Shown: positions 34,392-45,382, counted from the stretch's first letter. The stretch: DNA of 64,000 bases from CAYHCE01 sp964355015 (GCA_964355015.1 CAYHCE010000002.1:1-64000); one strand, 5' to 3'. Notes: a model not told the origin generated them from the letters alone. Program-made: numbers and translations.

Positions 34392-34506
34392 GCCTCGCCA
34401 TCCGGGACCACCCCGAATTCCGTAGCGATCGTTACAAAGAGGCAAAGAAACCGGCCATCCCTGCTGGCGTCCTTACCTTTCAGGCGTACATCGTTGCGGA
34501 CTGATC

Positions 34507-34941
34507 ATGCGCCTCAACCGACTCCTCACCACCGGCATGGCCCTGACCGTGGCCGGTGCCCTCAGCCTCACTGCCTGCTCGAGCCAGAAGGAAGCCGCCC
34601 GTCAGTCCACCGAGAAGTTGGCCGACACCGCCACGGCCACCGGTCAGGCAGCCCTGGCCCCGGCCGTGAATCCCGTCCTCGATCTGCTCAAGAAGGGGGA
34701 AGCTGAAGTGAAGGCCGGCAACCTCAACGCGGCGATCGCCACCCTGGGCAGCTTCAAGGGCCTCTGGGAGAAGGCCGCGCCCGTGATCCAGCCCCTGGCC
34801 GGCGACAAGTGGTCGGCGATCAACGCCGCTGCCAACACCGTGCTCAGCACCTTCGACAAGGGCGCCACCCCCGATGCCGCCGCCGCGGGCTCGGCGATCA
34901 GCGGCCTGATCGGCCCTCTGAGCGCTCTGATCGGCAAGTAG
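34507..34941 (+). CDS. Small lipoprotein, alanine-rich
   Basis: A 144-residue predicted lipoprotein: the signal peptide ends in LSLTACSS, a lipobox with the cysteine at residue 24. The mature part is low in aromatic residues, alanine-rich and helical (LDLLKKGEAEVKAGNLNAAI). It ends with a glycine/alanine/leucine-rich C-terminus that could associate with membrane. I recognise no family. It starts at ATG 34507, 116 bases after acnB, and opens the less GC-rich block of exported proteins. Confidence 0.65.
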   Translation: MRLNRLLTTGMALTVAGALSLTACSSQKEAARQSTEKLADTATATGQAALAPAVNPVLDLLKKGEAEVKAGNLNAAIATLGSFKGLWEKAAPVIQPLAGDKWSAINAAANTVLSTFDKGATPDAAAAGSAISGLIGPLSALIGK

Positions 34942-35095
34942 GCCTTTGTTGGGAGGCGCTGGGAACAATCTGGCGTCTCCACACTTCTTGGCTTTCAGGT
35001 CGTTTGCCAACCTGCTTCTTGCCAGCGAGAAGCATTGCGTCCTGCCGACATCAAAGCGCTGCAAGCCCACCGAAGGGCCGGGAGGTGATCGCCTC

Positions 35096-36052
35096 TCAGG
35101 GCTGGGGGCTTCGGGGCGAAGGAGTAGGGGAGGATGGCAGGCCCTGTGGTGTGGGGAGCTGAATGTTTGAGCTGAGAATCTTCATCACTTCCTGGTAGCG
35201 CACCTGATCGTTTTGGCCGAGGGAAAGATCGGCTGCGTGCAGGAGGAACGGCCGAGCCTGATCAGCCTTCCCCAAGGAGATGAGCGCCAGGCCGAGATAT
35301 TGGCTTACATCCGCCTGGGCAGGATTGAGGGTGGCGGAGCGCAGGAAATCAGCCACCGCATCTTCCAGACGTCCGAGGCGGAAGAAACAGATCCCGCGTA
35401 CGGTGTAGGCCGGATAAAAGCTGCGATAGGTCGATAAGATCCGACTGGAGTTGTTGACGCAGTCAGAGAATTTGCCCAGGGACAGTTGAATTGCCGCAAG
35501 GTTATGAATGTTTGCCTGGCTTTGATCAGTGCGAACGGCCTGGAGCAGATCCTGCTCAGCCAGGGCTAACTGGCCGGTGCGCTGGTAGGCAACGGCACGG
35601 TTGGCGAAGACCAGGCGATTGTTATCGATCTTCTGGGCAAGATTAAAGTCAAGGAGTGCAGCGGGGTAGTTCTGCATCTCGTTCAAGACGATGCCACGCA
35701 ACAAGAATGTGTAGGAGCGCACCCTTGGCCGCTGCATCCCCTCCAGCTGGTTGAGATCGTTGTAGGCGAGCCGAAACTGGCGGAGCACCAGAAAGGCCTG
35801 AGCCCTGTTGTAAAGACCGTCTTGAACGTCCTGACCGGCGTTGATCATCTGGGACCAGAGGGCGATCGCCGCGTTAATGTTGCCGGAATTGAAGGTCTGC
35901 TGGGCCTGAATCGCCAAGGTAGGGGCCTCCGCGTGGGCGGGTCGAGCGATTCCCAGCAGTGAGCAGAGCAGCAAAAAAGCTACCGGCGGCCAGCGGCGTA
36001 ACCAAGGCACGTACTTAGCGTTCCTGCCGTGCCGAGCTGAGCCGGCAAGCAT
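35096..36052 (-). CDS. Exported TPR-repeat protein
   Basis: A 318-residue protein with a signal peptide (FLLLCSLLGIARPAHAEA) and about six tetratricopeptide repeats. Repeat-like units include AQQTFNSGNINAAIALWSQM, ALLDFNLAQKIDNNRLVFAN and SLGKFSDCVNNSSRILS; the last ends near residue 290 with QARPFLLHAADLSLG. A proline/serine-rich tail follows. It is probably a periplasmic interaction protein. The start at 36052 overlaps the 3' end of the next upstream gene (36015). Composition is less GC-rich than the core genes, suggesting recent acquisition. Confidence 0.7.
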   Translation of the reverse strand: MLAGSARHGRNAKYVPWLRRWPPVAFLLLCSLLGIARPAHAEAPTLAIQAQQTFNSGNINAAIALWSQMINAGQDVQDGLYNRAQAFLVLRQFRLAYNDLNQLEGMQRPRVRSYTFLLRGIVLNEMQNYPAALLDFNLAQKIDNNRLVFANRAVAYQRTGQLALAEQDLLQAVRTDQSQANIHNLAAIQLSLGKFSDCVNNSSRILSTYRSFYPAYTVRGICFFRLGRLEDAVADFLRSATLNPAQADVSQYLGLALISLGKADQARPFLLHAADLSLGQNDQVRYQEVMKILSSNIQLPTPQGLPSSPTPSPRSPQP

Positions 36053-36386
36053 TAAACTCAGGGCTCCAGGCCAAACTGGCGAACTGGCTGACTTCAGGAC
36101 CACCACCAACGATGAGGTTGTCCATGCTCACGTATTGCTGCTGGTTGTAGCGACGCAACAAAGCATTGAAGACACAGCCGCAGTAGCTGCGTTGCTGCGG
36201 GTCTTTGCCCTTGGCCATGCAGCCGGTGATGAACAGATCACGTAATTGAGTTATGGAGTAGGGTTGCTTCGGTGGCTGGGGTGCCTGGCCGCCAGGGAGC
36301 GGTTGGGCCAGGCCATTGGTTGTGGGCAGCAGGATGCCCAGCAGCAATAACAATACAAGATAGGGGCGGAAGGGCAACGCCATCAA
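36015..36386 (-). CDS. Small exported protein with four cysteines
   Basis: A 123-residue protein: a signal peptide (FRPYLVLLLLLGILLPTT, then NGLAQ), a proline/glutamine-rich linker, and a compact domain with four cysteines (TGCMAKGKD, RSYCGCVFNALL, FNACRLSS), suggestive of disulfides or metal binding. I do not recognise a family. Its 3' end overlaps the start of the TPR gene by 38 bases, so the two are probably one unit. ATG 36386 or 36383. Confidence 0.6.
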   Translation of the reverse strand: MMALPFRPYLVLLLLLGILLPTTNGLAQPLPGGQAPQPPKQPYSITQLRDLFITGCMAKGKDPQQRSYCGCVFNALLRRYNQQQYVSMDNLIVGGGPEVSQFASLAWSPEFNACRLSSARQER

Positions 36387-36490
36387 TCACAGATAGGGTG
36401 GATACAATAAATGGCGCATGAAAAAGGGCCCACGCTGAACATGTTCCTATCAACAGGCAGCCCTGCGTTGCCGACATGGGAATTGGGCTC

Positions 36491-37422
36491 TCACTTGGCT
36501 GTGGGAGCGCCCCATTGATAGAAGAGACCGATGCGGCCTGCGACGCTTGGGGTGGAACCGAAACCGGTGTCGAGTGAATTAGTGAAGGCCAGGGCGCCAT
36601 TCATCCACACGTTGCTGCCGATTTTGGCTGCGCAACCGGCGGCGCCGGCCCAACCGGAGCCGTAGCCACCAGCACCTACGCCGCAGCCGTAGCGCTGACT
36701 ATCCGTGGTGAGGTTAGGGATCGCAGAGAGGGCGGCCGCGATCGCGCCCACGTTCTGAATCTGACTGTTGACGGTGCCCAGGGCACTTTCGATGTTGTTG
36801 AGGCGTCCATTGATTCCATCGAAACGGTCCAGGATGTTACCCACCGAAAAGCTCGTGGTTCCGAGGTTGCCCTGGTTGTCCACGGTGGTGAAGCGCGTCT
36901 GACGCTCGGATGTGACCTGGTTGGCATCACCAGCAAAGGCACCGCCAGTGGCAAGACCGGGCAGGGTGTAGACGGTGTTCAGATCCAGGCCGCGGGAGGC
37001 AATGATGACTTGATTGGGGCGCTCGGCAACAGCATTGGCACCAATGGCAACGCTGTTATCAAAGCCAGCAGTGGCGTTGCTGCCAAGAGCGATGGTGCTG
37101 AGGCCAGTGGCCTGGGAGCCAAAGCCGGTGGCGGTGCTGCTGATGCCGGTGGCCAGGGAGCCAGAGCCGGTGGCGGTGCTGCCGCCGCCGGTGGCCAGGG
37201 AGGAGGCGCCGGTGGCGGTGCTGCTGAAGCCGGTGGCCTGGGATTTTTCGCCGCCGGCAGTGGATAATCTGCACCGGCTACAGCCCCAGCTCCACCACCA
37301 GGAATTGTTTGAAAGATGACTTGAGCAGAAGCTGAACCAAGCGCACCCGTAATTGTGCTGAAGGCGAGTACCTCAGCCAACAGCAAACGGGAATCAATGA
37401 AACTAACTTTACATTTCTTCAT
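36491..37422 (-). pseudogene. YadA-like trimeric autotransporter adhesin, frameshifted
   Basis: From ATG 37422 a signal peptide (LLLAEVLAFSTITGALGSAS) is followed by GGGAGAVAGADY. After the loss of one base near 37264, another frame continues with STAGGEKSQATGFSSTATG and further ATG/STATG repeats, the head of YadA-like adhesins. Then come AIGANAVAERPNQVIIASRG, a short coiled coil (FDGINGRLNNIESALGTVNS), and a C-terminal membrane anchor (about 36495-36650, ending IGLFYQWGAPTAK). The first frame alone stays open as a proline/alanine-rich nonsense run to 36979. Restoring one T would make a compact trimeric adhesin of about 310 residues. Confidence 0.75.
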
Positions 37423-37847
37423 GCTTTGACTCCTATTCTATGTTGACCCTAAAAACCATCTTTCTACAACCATGTCATAGACAAGAAACTACTGATTTGC
37501 CCCCCGACGCCCCAGGGGTTTGGCCAACTCCATGGGCACCACTCCTCGAACTTCCCCTGAATTCAGCGCTCCACACCCACTTGGTCAGGGTTCCAAGATG
37601 TTGGCGGGCGGCGAGGATGGAAAATCTGGTCCATCCCTGACCAAATGAACGCCCTTGGATCTGACCGCTGAAAGGTTTGCCCCATGGAAATCGTGATGGT
37701 GTGCTGGCACAAGCTTTCCTGCGCCAGCCAAACACCCCTTGACTCAACCGGGTGACACCCTGGAGTTGACCCGGCAACACCCCAACCCTGAATCAGGAAA
37801 CCCTGCTGTTCGATCCGGCCCAGCCGGACGCAGATGCCCTGAGGGCG
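37423..37847. other. Non-coding stretch with an inverted repeat
   Basis: No gene recognised, apart from a possible upstream extension of the radical SAM gene at the right end. A perfect 10-base inverted repeat, ttggtcaggg (37581-37590) and ccctgaccaa (37635-37644), encloses 44 bases and could fold or bind a dimeric protein. Confidence 0.45.
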
Positions 37848-39440
37848 GTGCTGGCCTTCCCCAGCACCTATTCCGTGGGAATCACCAGCCTCGGCTACCA
37901 GGTGGTGTGGGCCACCCTGGCGCGCCGGGGCGATGTGGACGTGCGGCGCCTGTTCACCGACCAAGGGGATCCGCCCCATCGCCATTGCGATCTGTTCGGC
38001 CTCTCCCTGAGCTGGGAGCTGGACGGCCCGGTGCTGCTCGACCTGCTGGAGCAGCAGCGCATCCCGCTCTGGAGCCACGAGCGGAGCGAGTCCGACCCGA
38101 TCGTGTTCGGCGGCGGCCCGGTGCTCACCGCCAACCCCGAACCCCTGGCCCCCTTCTTCGATGCTGTGCTGCTGGGGGATGGGGAGCTGCTGCTGCCCGC
38201 CTTCATCGACGCCGTGCTGACCCGGCGCGACGCCCCGAGAGCTGAGCGGCTGCGGGCCCTGGCCCAGGTGCCGGGGGTCTATGTGCCTTCCCTCTACGCC
38301 CCCCGCTATGGCTCCGATGGCCGGCTGTTGGGCGTGGAGCCAACGGAGCCGGGGATCCCCCCCACCGTGGCCAAACAGACCTGGCGCGGCAACACCCTCA
38401 GTCACTCGATGGTGATCACCCCCGAGGCGGCCTGGCCCTCGATTCACATGGTGGAGGTGGTGCGCAGTTGCCCGGAGCTGTGCCGCTTCTGTCTGGCCAG
38501 CTACCTCACCCTGCCCTTCCGAACCCCATCACTGGACGACGGCCTGATCCCCGCGGTGGAGGCGGGTCTGAAGGCGACCCAGCGGCTCGGACTCCTGGGC
38601 GCCTCGGTCACCCAGCACCCCCAGTTCGCCGACCTGCTCACCTGGCTCGACGCTGACCGCTTCGAGGGCATCCGACTCAGCGTCAGCTCCGTGCGGGCCG
38701 CCACCGTGACGCCCCAGCTGGGCCGGATCCTGTCCAGGCGGGGCAGCCGCTCGCTCACGATCGCGATCGAGAGCGGCAGCCAGCGGCTGCGCGAAGCGGT
38801 GAACAAGAAACTCGCCACCGAAGAGATCTTCGCAGCCGCCCGCTACGCGAAAGAGGGTGGCCTCAGCAGCCTCAAGCTCTACGGCATGGCGGGGCTCCCC
38901 AGCGAGGAGGAGGCCGATGTCGAGGCCACCGCCGACCTGCTTCTGGCCCTGAAGAAGGCGACGCCGGGACTGCGGCTGAGCCTGGGGGTGAGCACCTTCG
39001 TGCCCAAGGCCCACACCCCCTTCCAGTGGGACCCGGTGCGGCCGGAGGCGGAGAAGCGACTGAAGCGACTGGCCAGGCGGCTCCAGCCGAAGGGCATCGA
39101 GCTGCGCCCCGAAAGCTACGGCTGGAGCGTGATCCAGGCCCTGTTGTCGCGCAGCGACCGGCGTCTGGCCCCGGTGATCGAGGCGGTGCGCGGCCGCCAC
39201 CAGAGCCTGGGGGGCTGGAAGACGGCCTATCGCGCCGCGCGGGCCGGAGACCTGGGAAATGCCGGCAGGGGGGCAACCGCCTCGCCCGCGCCGGCATCGA
39301 CGCCGCTGCCTCCCGCCTGGGACGAGGTGATCCACGCCACCTGGTCCAGCGAACGAGTGCTGCCCTGGGAGCACCTGGAGGGACCGTTGCCGAAGGCCAC
39401 CCTGGCCGGGCACCGGCAGGGGAGCCTGGCTGCAGGGTGA
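37848..39440 (+). CDS. Radical SAM protein with N-terminal B12-binding-like domain
   Basis: A 530-residue enzyme. An N-terminal alpha/beta part (FPSTYSVGITSLGYQVVWAT, VFGGGPVLTANPEP) resembles the cobalamin-binding-type domain seen in B12-binding radical SAM proteins. The radical SAM domain has CPELCRFC near residue 210 (C-x3-C-x2-C binding the cluster), then IESGSQRLREAVNK near 307 and LKLYGMAGLPSEEE near 344. The substrate is unknown. GTG 37848 is the first usual start codon, but in-frame codons before it (37789-37847, QETLLFDPAQPDADALRA) look coding, so true initiation may be upstream at a CTG. Confidence 0.8.
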   Translation: MLAFPSTYSVGITSLGYQVVWATLARRGDVDVRRLFTDQGDPPHRHCDLFGLSLSWELDGPVLLDLLEQQRIPLWSHERSESDPIVFGGGPVLTANPEPLAPFFDAVLLGDGELLLPAFIDAVLTRRDAPRAERLRALAQVPGVYVPSLYAPRYGSDGRLLGVEPTEPGIPPTVAKQTWRGNTLSHSMVITPEAAWPSIHMVEVVRSCPELCRFCLASYLTLPFRTPSLDDGLIPAVEAGLKATQRLGLLGASVTQHPQFADLLTWLDADRFEGIRLSVSSVRAATVTPQLGRILSRRGSRSLTIAIESGSQRLREAVNKKLATEEIFAAARYAKEGGLSSLKLYGMAGLPSEEEADVEATADLLLALKKATPGLRLSLGVSTFVPKAHTPFQWDPVRPEAEKRLKRLARRLQPKGIELRPESYGWSVIQALLSRSDRRLAPVIEAVRGRHQSLGGWKTAYRAARAGDLGNAGRGATASPAPASTPLPPAWDEVIHATWSSERVLPWEHLEGPLPKATLAGHRQGSLAAG

Positions 39441-39503
39441 GCAGCGGCCCGGATCCCGGCTGGATCAGCCCGAAACCAGCGGCAACTGCCGCTACGCCTG
39501 CGC

Positions 39504-40796
39504 TCAGCTGGCCCCAACCTGCTCAGACGCCGTCGGGTGACCCTGCTGGTCGTAACAGCGCAGACCCGCCAGCAACACCCAGCCCGCCACGTTGAGACGG
39601 CTGTCGTAAGAGGGAATGTCGGTGGCATGCAGAACCACCAGCACCAGGGCGGCGGCCCACCAGGACCGATCGAAGATCGGCCCGGCGGCCATGCCCCGCC
39701 GGGCCGCCTGAATCAGCAGGCCCAGCACCAGACCCACCAGCAGTAGGGCCACGGGCAGACCGTGGCTCACCGCCAGGTCGATCGGCAGGTTGTGGGGATG
39801 GCCGTGCCAGACGCCCGCCCTCAGGGGGTAGATCACGCTGAACGCGGCCGCACCCCAGCCGAGCCAGGGACGCTCCCCCACCAGCCCCAGGGCCACGCCC
39901 CACTGGCTGAGGCGGGTGATCGCCAGCGGACGGCGGCCGGCGAACTCCAGATCGCTCAGACGCCCCCAGATCGCTTCCGGCACCAGGGTCCGGGCCGGCT
40001 GCTGCAGCTGGGACGGCACCCCCGGCAGAGTGGCCAGGGCGACGGGCAACAGCACCAGCAGGAGCAGCGGCACCATCCAGAACCAGCGGGCCGGGCCGAC
40101 CACGAGCGGCAACGCCAGCACCAGAGCGCCCCAGGCATTGCGGGAATCGGTCAGCGCCAGCGCCGTCACAAGGGCGGCGGACAGCAACAGGGCCGGCAGC
40201 CGGCGGCGCCACGACTGCTGCGACTGGAGCAGCACGGCCAGGCTGAAGGGCCAGACCAGGGCCAGCCAGGAGCCGGCGATGTTGGCGTAATCGAACAGGC
40301 CCGCCAGCCGACCCGTCGGGTTGCCCCCCGCCCTGAGGTGCCAGATGATCGCCCCGCCGAGAATCTGGAAGGGTCCGCTCCAGCCCCACCAGAGCTGGCC
40401 CAGGCCGGTCACGATCACCGGCACCGTGCCGGCCACCAGCCACAGCCCCACCCGGCGGCGGGCGGCGGCCGTGGTCAGGTAGGGCTGGAATCCCCAGAAG
40501 GCCCAGAAGAACGGCAGCCAGTTGCCCAGCCCCACCCAGGCCAGCCAACCGCTGACGGCCCCGAAGCCGCCCAGCAGCATCAGGGCCGCCACCACCAGCA
40601 GCAGGCGGTTGACAGCATCGGCCAGGAACGGGGAGCGGTTCCGGCTGCCGAGAATCAGGGCCACCAGCAGCGACAGTCCGCCCAGCAGGGCGCTGCTGGC
40701 AAGCAGGAAGATCCCCAGCTGGAAGCAGCGCCAACCGAGGGGTGTCGCCCCCTGGGGACGGGCCGCGTCGAGACGCGGGAGGAAAGCCAGGCTCAC
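39504..40796 (-). CDS. O-antigen ligase/polymerase-like membrane protein
   Basis: A 430-residue protein with about ten to twelve hydrophobic segments and a long non-membrane loop with GERPWLGWGAAAFSVIYPL, HGHPHNLPIDLAVSHG. The G-x-G-x-x-x-F and H-x-x(N/H) features are typical of the Wzy/WaaL O-antigen ligase superfamily (Wzy_C). Some cyanobacterial relatives (IctB) were once proposed in inorganic carbon use, so the exact function is open. GTG at 40796 overlaps the purU stop by four bases (40793-40796), coupling the genes. Confidence 0.75.
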   Translation of the reverse strand: MSLAFLPRLDAARPQGATPLGWRCFQLGIFLLASSALLGGLSLLVALILGSRNRSPFLADAVNRLLLVVAALMLLGGFGAVSGWLAWVGLGNWLPFFWAFWGFQPYLTTAAARRRVGLWLVAGTVPVIVTGLGQLWWGWSGPFQILGGAIIWHLRAGGNPTGRLAGLFDYANIAGSWLALVWPFSLAVLLQSQQSWRRRLPALLLSAALVTALALTDSRNAWGALVLALPLVVGPARWFWMVPLLLLVLLPVALATLPGVPSQLQQPARTLVPEAIWGRLSDLEFAGRRPLAITRLSQWGVALGLVGERPWLGWGAAAFSVIYPLRAGVWHGHPHNLPIDLAVSHGLPVALLLVGLVLGLLIQAARRGMAAGPIFDRSWWAAALVLVVLHATDIPSYDSRLNVAGWVLLAGLRCYDQQGHPTASEQVGAS

Positions 40797-41647
40797 GAGA
40801 ACACGGCGGTACGCCCCCGGTAGACCATCACCTGACGGCACAGATGCAGCCGCACGGCCCGGGCCAGGGCGAGCCGTTCGGTGTCCCGGCCCTTGCGGAT
40901 CAGATCCTCCACTTCATCGCGGTGGCTCACCTGCACCGTGGCCTGCTCGATGATCGGGCCGCCGTCGAGTTCCTCGGTCACGTAGTGGGCGGTGGCGCCG
41001 ATCAGCTTGACACCCCGCTCCCAGGCCCGGTGGTACGGCTGAGCTCCTTTGAACGCAGGCAGAAAGGAATGGTGGATGTTGATCACCGTGGGAAAGCGGG
41101 CCAGGAAGGACGGACTGAGCACCTGCATGTACTTGGCCAGCACCACCAGGTCGATGCCGGATTCCGCCAGCAGCCTCAGCTGGGCCTCCTCCGCAGCGGC
41201 CTTGTCGGAACCGATCACGGGAACGTGCAAGAAGCGGGCCCCGAAATCCTCGGCAAGGGGCTGCAGATCCGGATGGTTGGACACCACCAGCGGCACCTGC
41301 ATAGGCAGTTCGCCGGCGCGGGTGCGCCAGAGCAGATCCACCAGACAGTGGTCCTGCCTGCTCACGAAGATCGCCACCCGCGGCCTGGCGTCGGAGAAGT
41401 GCAACTGTCCCTCGCCACCGAGGCGCTCCACCAGGGCCATCGCTGCCGGGGCGACCGCCTCGCGCGGCAGGCCGAAGCCCTCGAGCTGCCACTCGATCCG
41501 GCTGAGGAAAAGGCCGGCGCCGGCATCGGTGTGGTGATCGGCATGGCGGATGTTGCCACCGTTGGCCGCCACCCAGCCCGACAGCTCGCTGACCAGACCG
41601 GGACGGTCGCAGCAGATCACCTGCAGGATCGCGGTGGGGATGCTCAT
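40793..41647 (-). CDS. purU: Formyltetrahydrofolate deformylase
   Basis: A 284-residue enzyme that releases formate from 10-formyltetrahydrofolate, balancing one-carbon units. An N-terminal ACT domain (ILQVICCDRPGLVSELSGWV) is followed by the formyltransferase fold with VVSNHPDLQPLAEDFG near 130 and the catalytic-type INIHHSFLPAFKGAQPYHRA near 205, then GATAHYVTEELDGGPII. ATG 41647 (41653 also in frame). It is upstream of the ligase-like gene in a coupled pair, and divergent from psbQ. Confidence 0.94.
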   Translation of the reverse strand: MSIPTAILQVICCDRPGLVSELSGWVAANGGNIRHADHHTDAGAGLFLSRIEWQLEGFGLPREAVAPAAMALVERLGGEGQLHFSDARPRVAIFVSRQDHCLVDLLWRTRAGELPMQVPLVVSNHPDLQPLAEDFGARFLHVPVIGSDKAAAEEAQLRLLAESGIDLVVLAKYMQVLSPSFLARFPTVINIHHSFLPAFKGAQPYHRAWERGVKLIGATAHYVTEELDGGPIIEQATVQVSHRDEVEDLIRKGRDTERLALARAVRLHLCRQVMVYRGRTAVFS

Positions 41648-41812
41648 CGGCACCGTGGCCTGTCACAACAGGCATTGTGCCCGGTGCCGTCCGGCGTGGC
41701 GGTCAGCGCCGGCGGAGCCACAGCACCTCGGGGGCAGCCTGCCGCACGCGAGCCCGGATGGTGGCGCGGGCAGACAACGGACGTACAGTCGCTCCTGCCT
41801 TCCGCGCTTGCC

Positions 41813-42295
41813 ATGGCCGCCCAGCTGGTTTCCGCCCTTCGCCCCGCGCTGCGGCGCCTGGCCCTGCTCTGCCTCGCCGTGGTGCTCTGCTTCGGGCTCG
41901 CCGCCTGTGACGGCGGCCAGGCCAGGAAGCCCCCCAGCATCAGCCCGGCCGATCTGGCGATCATCCAGCGCCAGGCCGAGGGCTTCCTGGCCGCCAAGGA
42001 CCGGCTGCCCGAGCTCGCCGGGCTCGTGAACGCCCGCAACTGGGTCTTCACCCGCAACCTGATCCACGGCCCGATGCAGGAAGTGGGTCGAGAAATGCTC
42101 TACATCAACCAGCGGCTGCTGCCGGCCGACCGGGCCGGCGCCGGCCAGCTGGCTGACCAGCTCAAGGCCGCCCTTGCTGAACTCGACGAAGCTGCCAAGG
42201 TTCAGGATGGCGAGCGCCTGCGCAAGGCCTACATCAAGGTGGCCAGCGGCTTCGGTTCCTATGCCGAGGTGATCCCCGCCGACGCCCTGGCCTGA
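41813..42295 (+). CDS. psbQ: Photosystem II lipoprotein PsbQ
   Basis: A 160-residue protein. The signal peptide ends in a lipobox (LCFGLAACDGG), expected to anchor it to the lumenal side of the thylakoid membrane. The mature part forms a four-helix bundle of the PsbQ type: NARNWVFTRNLIHGPMQEVG near residue 75, followed by REMLYINQRLLPADR, and a C-terminal helix with LRKAYIKVASGFGSYAEVIP. PsbQ stabilises the oxygen-evolving complex of photosystem II. ATG 41813. Its stop lies about 50 bases before the next gene. Confidence 0.88.
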   Translation: MAAQLVSALRPALRRLALLCLAVVLCFGLAACDGGQARKPPSISPADLAIIQRQAEGFLAAKDRLPELAGLVNARNWVFTRNLIHGPMQEVGREMLYINQRLLPADRAGAGQLADQLKAALAELDEAAKVQDGERLRKAYIKVASGFGSYAEVIPADALA

Positions 42296-42345
42296 ACCCT
42301 CCCGACCCGCTGCCCCCATGGGCCCATGATCCGCAACCGGTCCTG

Positions 42346-43407
42346 GTGATCGGGGCGGGAATCGTAGGACTGTCCACCGCCTGGCTGCTGCAGCGGCGGG
42401 GTCATGTCGTCACGCTGGTGGCGCCGGACGCGGACGGGCCCCAGCCGCCCGACACCGGCAGCAGCGCAGCCCTGGGCGTTCTGATGGGCCAGGTCTTCCA
42501 CCGCAGCAGCGGTCGGGCCTGGCGCCTGCGGCAACGCTCGCTGGCCCTGTGGCACCAGTGGCTGGCCGAACTGGCGGAGCGTGGCCTGCCGATCCCTCAC
42601 CGGCCCGGCCTGCTTCTGCTTGCCGCCAGCGAGGAGGAGCGTCAGCGGCTGGAGAACCTCGGCGCGGAACGTCGGCGCCTCGGCCTGGCGATGACGTGGT
42701 GGGACCGGCAGGCCCTGGAGGCCCTCAGCCCGGCCGTACCAGCCGGCGCCCGGGCGGGCCTGCTCTCCCTCGCAGATGGCCAGCTGGATCCCCTGCCCGC
42801 CCGGGAGGCCTTCCGTCGCGACGGCTGCCGTCGTGGGCTGAGGTTGGTGGCCGAAACCGCCGTTGCCCTGGAACGTGCCGCTGGCGGCTGGTGGCTGCGC
42901 CTGGCCGGCGGCAGCCGCCTCGAAGCCCCCTGGGTGGTGCTGGCGACCGGACTGGCGAGCGCAGCGCTCCTGGACTCCCTCGGCCATCAGCGGCCGATGG
43001 AGCCGGTGCTCGGCCAGGCACTGGAGCTGGAACTGGCCCAGGAGCATGCCCTGAACTGGCCCTGGCCTCTGATCTGGCGGGGCTGGAACCTGGTGCCCCG
43101 CCCGGGCGGACGGCTCTGGCTCGGGGCCAGCCTGGAGCCCGGTGGCAGCGCCGATCCGGCCCGGCTGGCGGAGCTGCGCCAGCTGGGCGGGGACGCACCT
43201 GCCTGGCTGATCGAGGCGAGGCTGGTCCGCAGCTGGCAGGGGCTGCGCTGCCGGCCCGTGGGCCGCCCCGCCCCGCTGCTGGAGGAGCTGGAGCCCGGGC
43301 TGCTGCTGGCCGGCGGCCACTACCGCAACGGTGTGCTGCTGGCACCGGCCAGCGCCGAATGGATCGCGCGGCGGATCGAGACCGACCCCTGCCTCGGCCC
43401 CCCATGA
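42346..43407 (+). CDS. FAD-dependent oxidoreductase (DadA/ThiO-like)
   Basis: A 353-residue flavoprotein. The N-terminal dinucleotide-binding motif is IGAGIVGLSTAWLLQRRGH. A DadA/ThiO-like fold follows, with WVVLATGLASAALL near residue 200 and GLLLAGGHYRNGVLLAPASAE near 320, the second FAD-binding region. Such enzymes oxidise amino acids or glycine; ThiO in thiamine synthesis is one possibility. GTG 42346 starts exactly at the first strand. In-frame codons upstream (WAHDPQPVL) look plausible but lack a standard start. Converges with dnaK. Confidence 0.8.
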   Translation: MIGAGIVGLSTAWLLQRRGHVVTLVAPDADGPQPPDTGSSAALGVLMGQVFHRSSGRAWRLRQRSLALWHQWLAELAERGLPIPHRPGLLLLAASEEERQRLENLGAERRRLGLAMTWWDRQALEALSPAVPAGARAGLLSLADGQLDPLPAREAFRRDGCRRGLRLVAETAVALERAAGGWWLRLAGGSRLEAPWVVLATGLASAALLDSLGHQRPMEPVLGQALELELAQEHALNWPWPLIWRGWNLVPRPGGRLWLGASLEPGGSADPARLAELRQLGGDAPAWLIEARLVRSWQGLRCRPVGRPAPLLEELEPGLLLAGGHYRNGVLLAPASAEWIARRIETDPCLGPP

Positions 43408-43428
43408 AAAAGCCCCCGGTGGGGGGGC
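43406..43428 (-). terminator. Intrinsic terminator of dnaK
   Basis: On the minus strand gccccc (43423-43428) pairs with gggggc (43412-43417), followed by a T-run (43407-43411). It lies 44 bases downstream of the dnaK stop codon and overlaps the last codon of the convergent oxidoreductase gene. Confidence 0.75.
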
Positions 43429-43471
43429 AGGGTGCCTCGCGGCATCGGTGGGAGCGGAGGCGTGCCCGGGC

Positions 43472-45382
<1,911 letters not shown>

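Noticed and set aside
37090..37230. Short tandem repeats that might be a CRISPR array
   Set aside because: They are the STATG coding repeats of the YadA-like head, with period and translation to match and no spacers.
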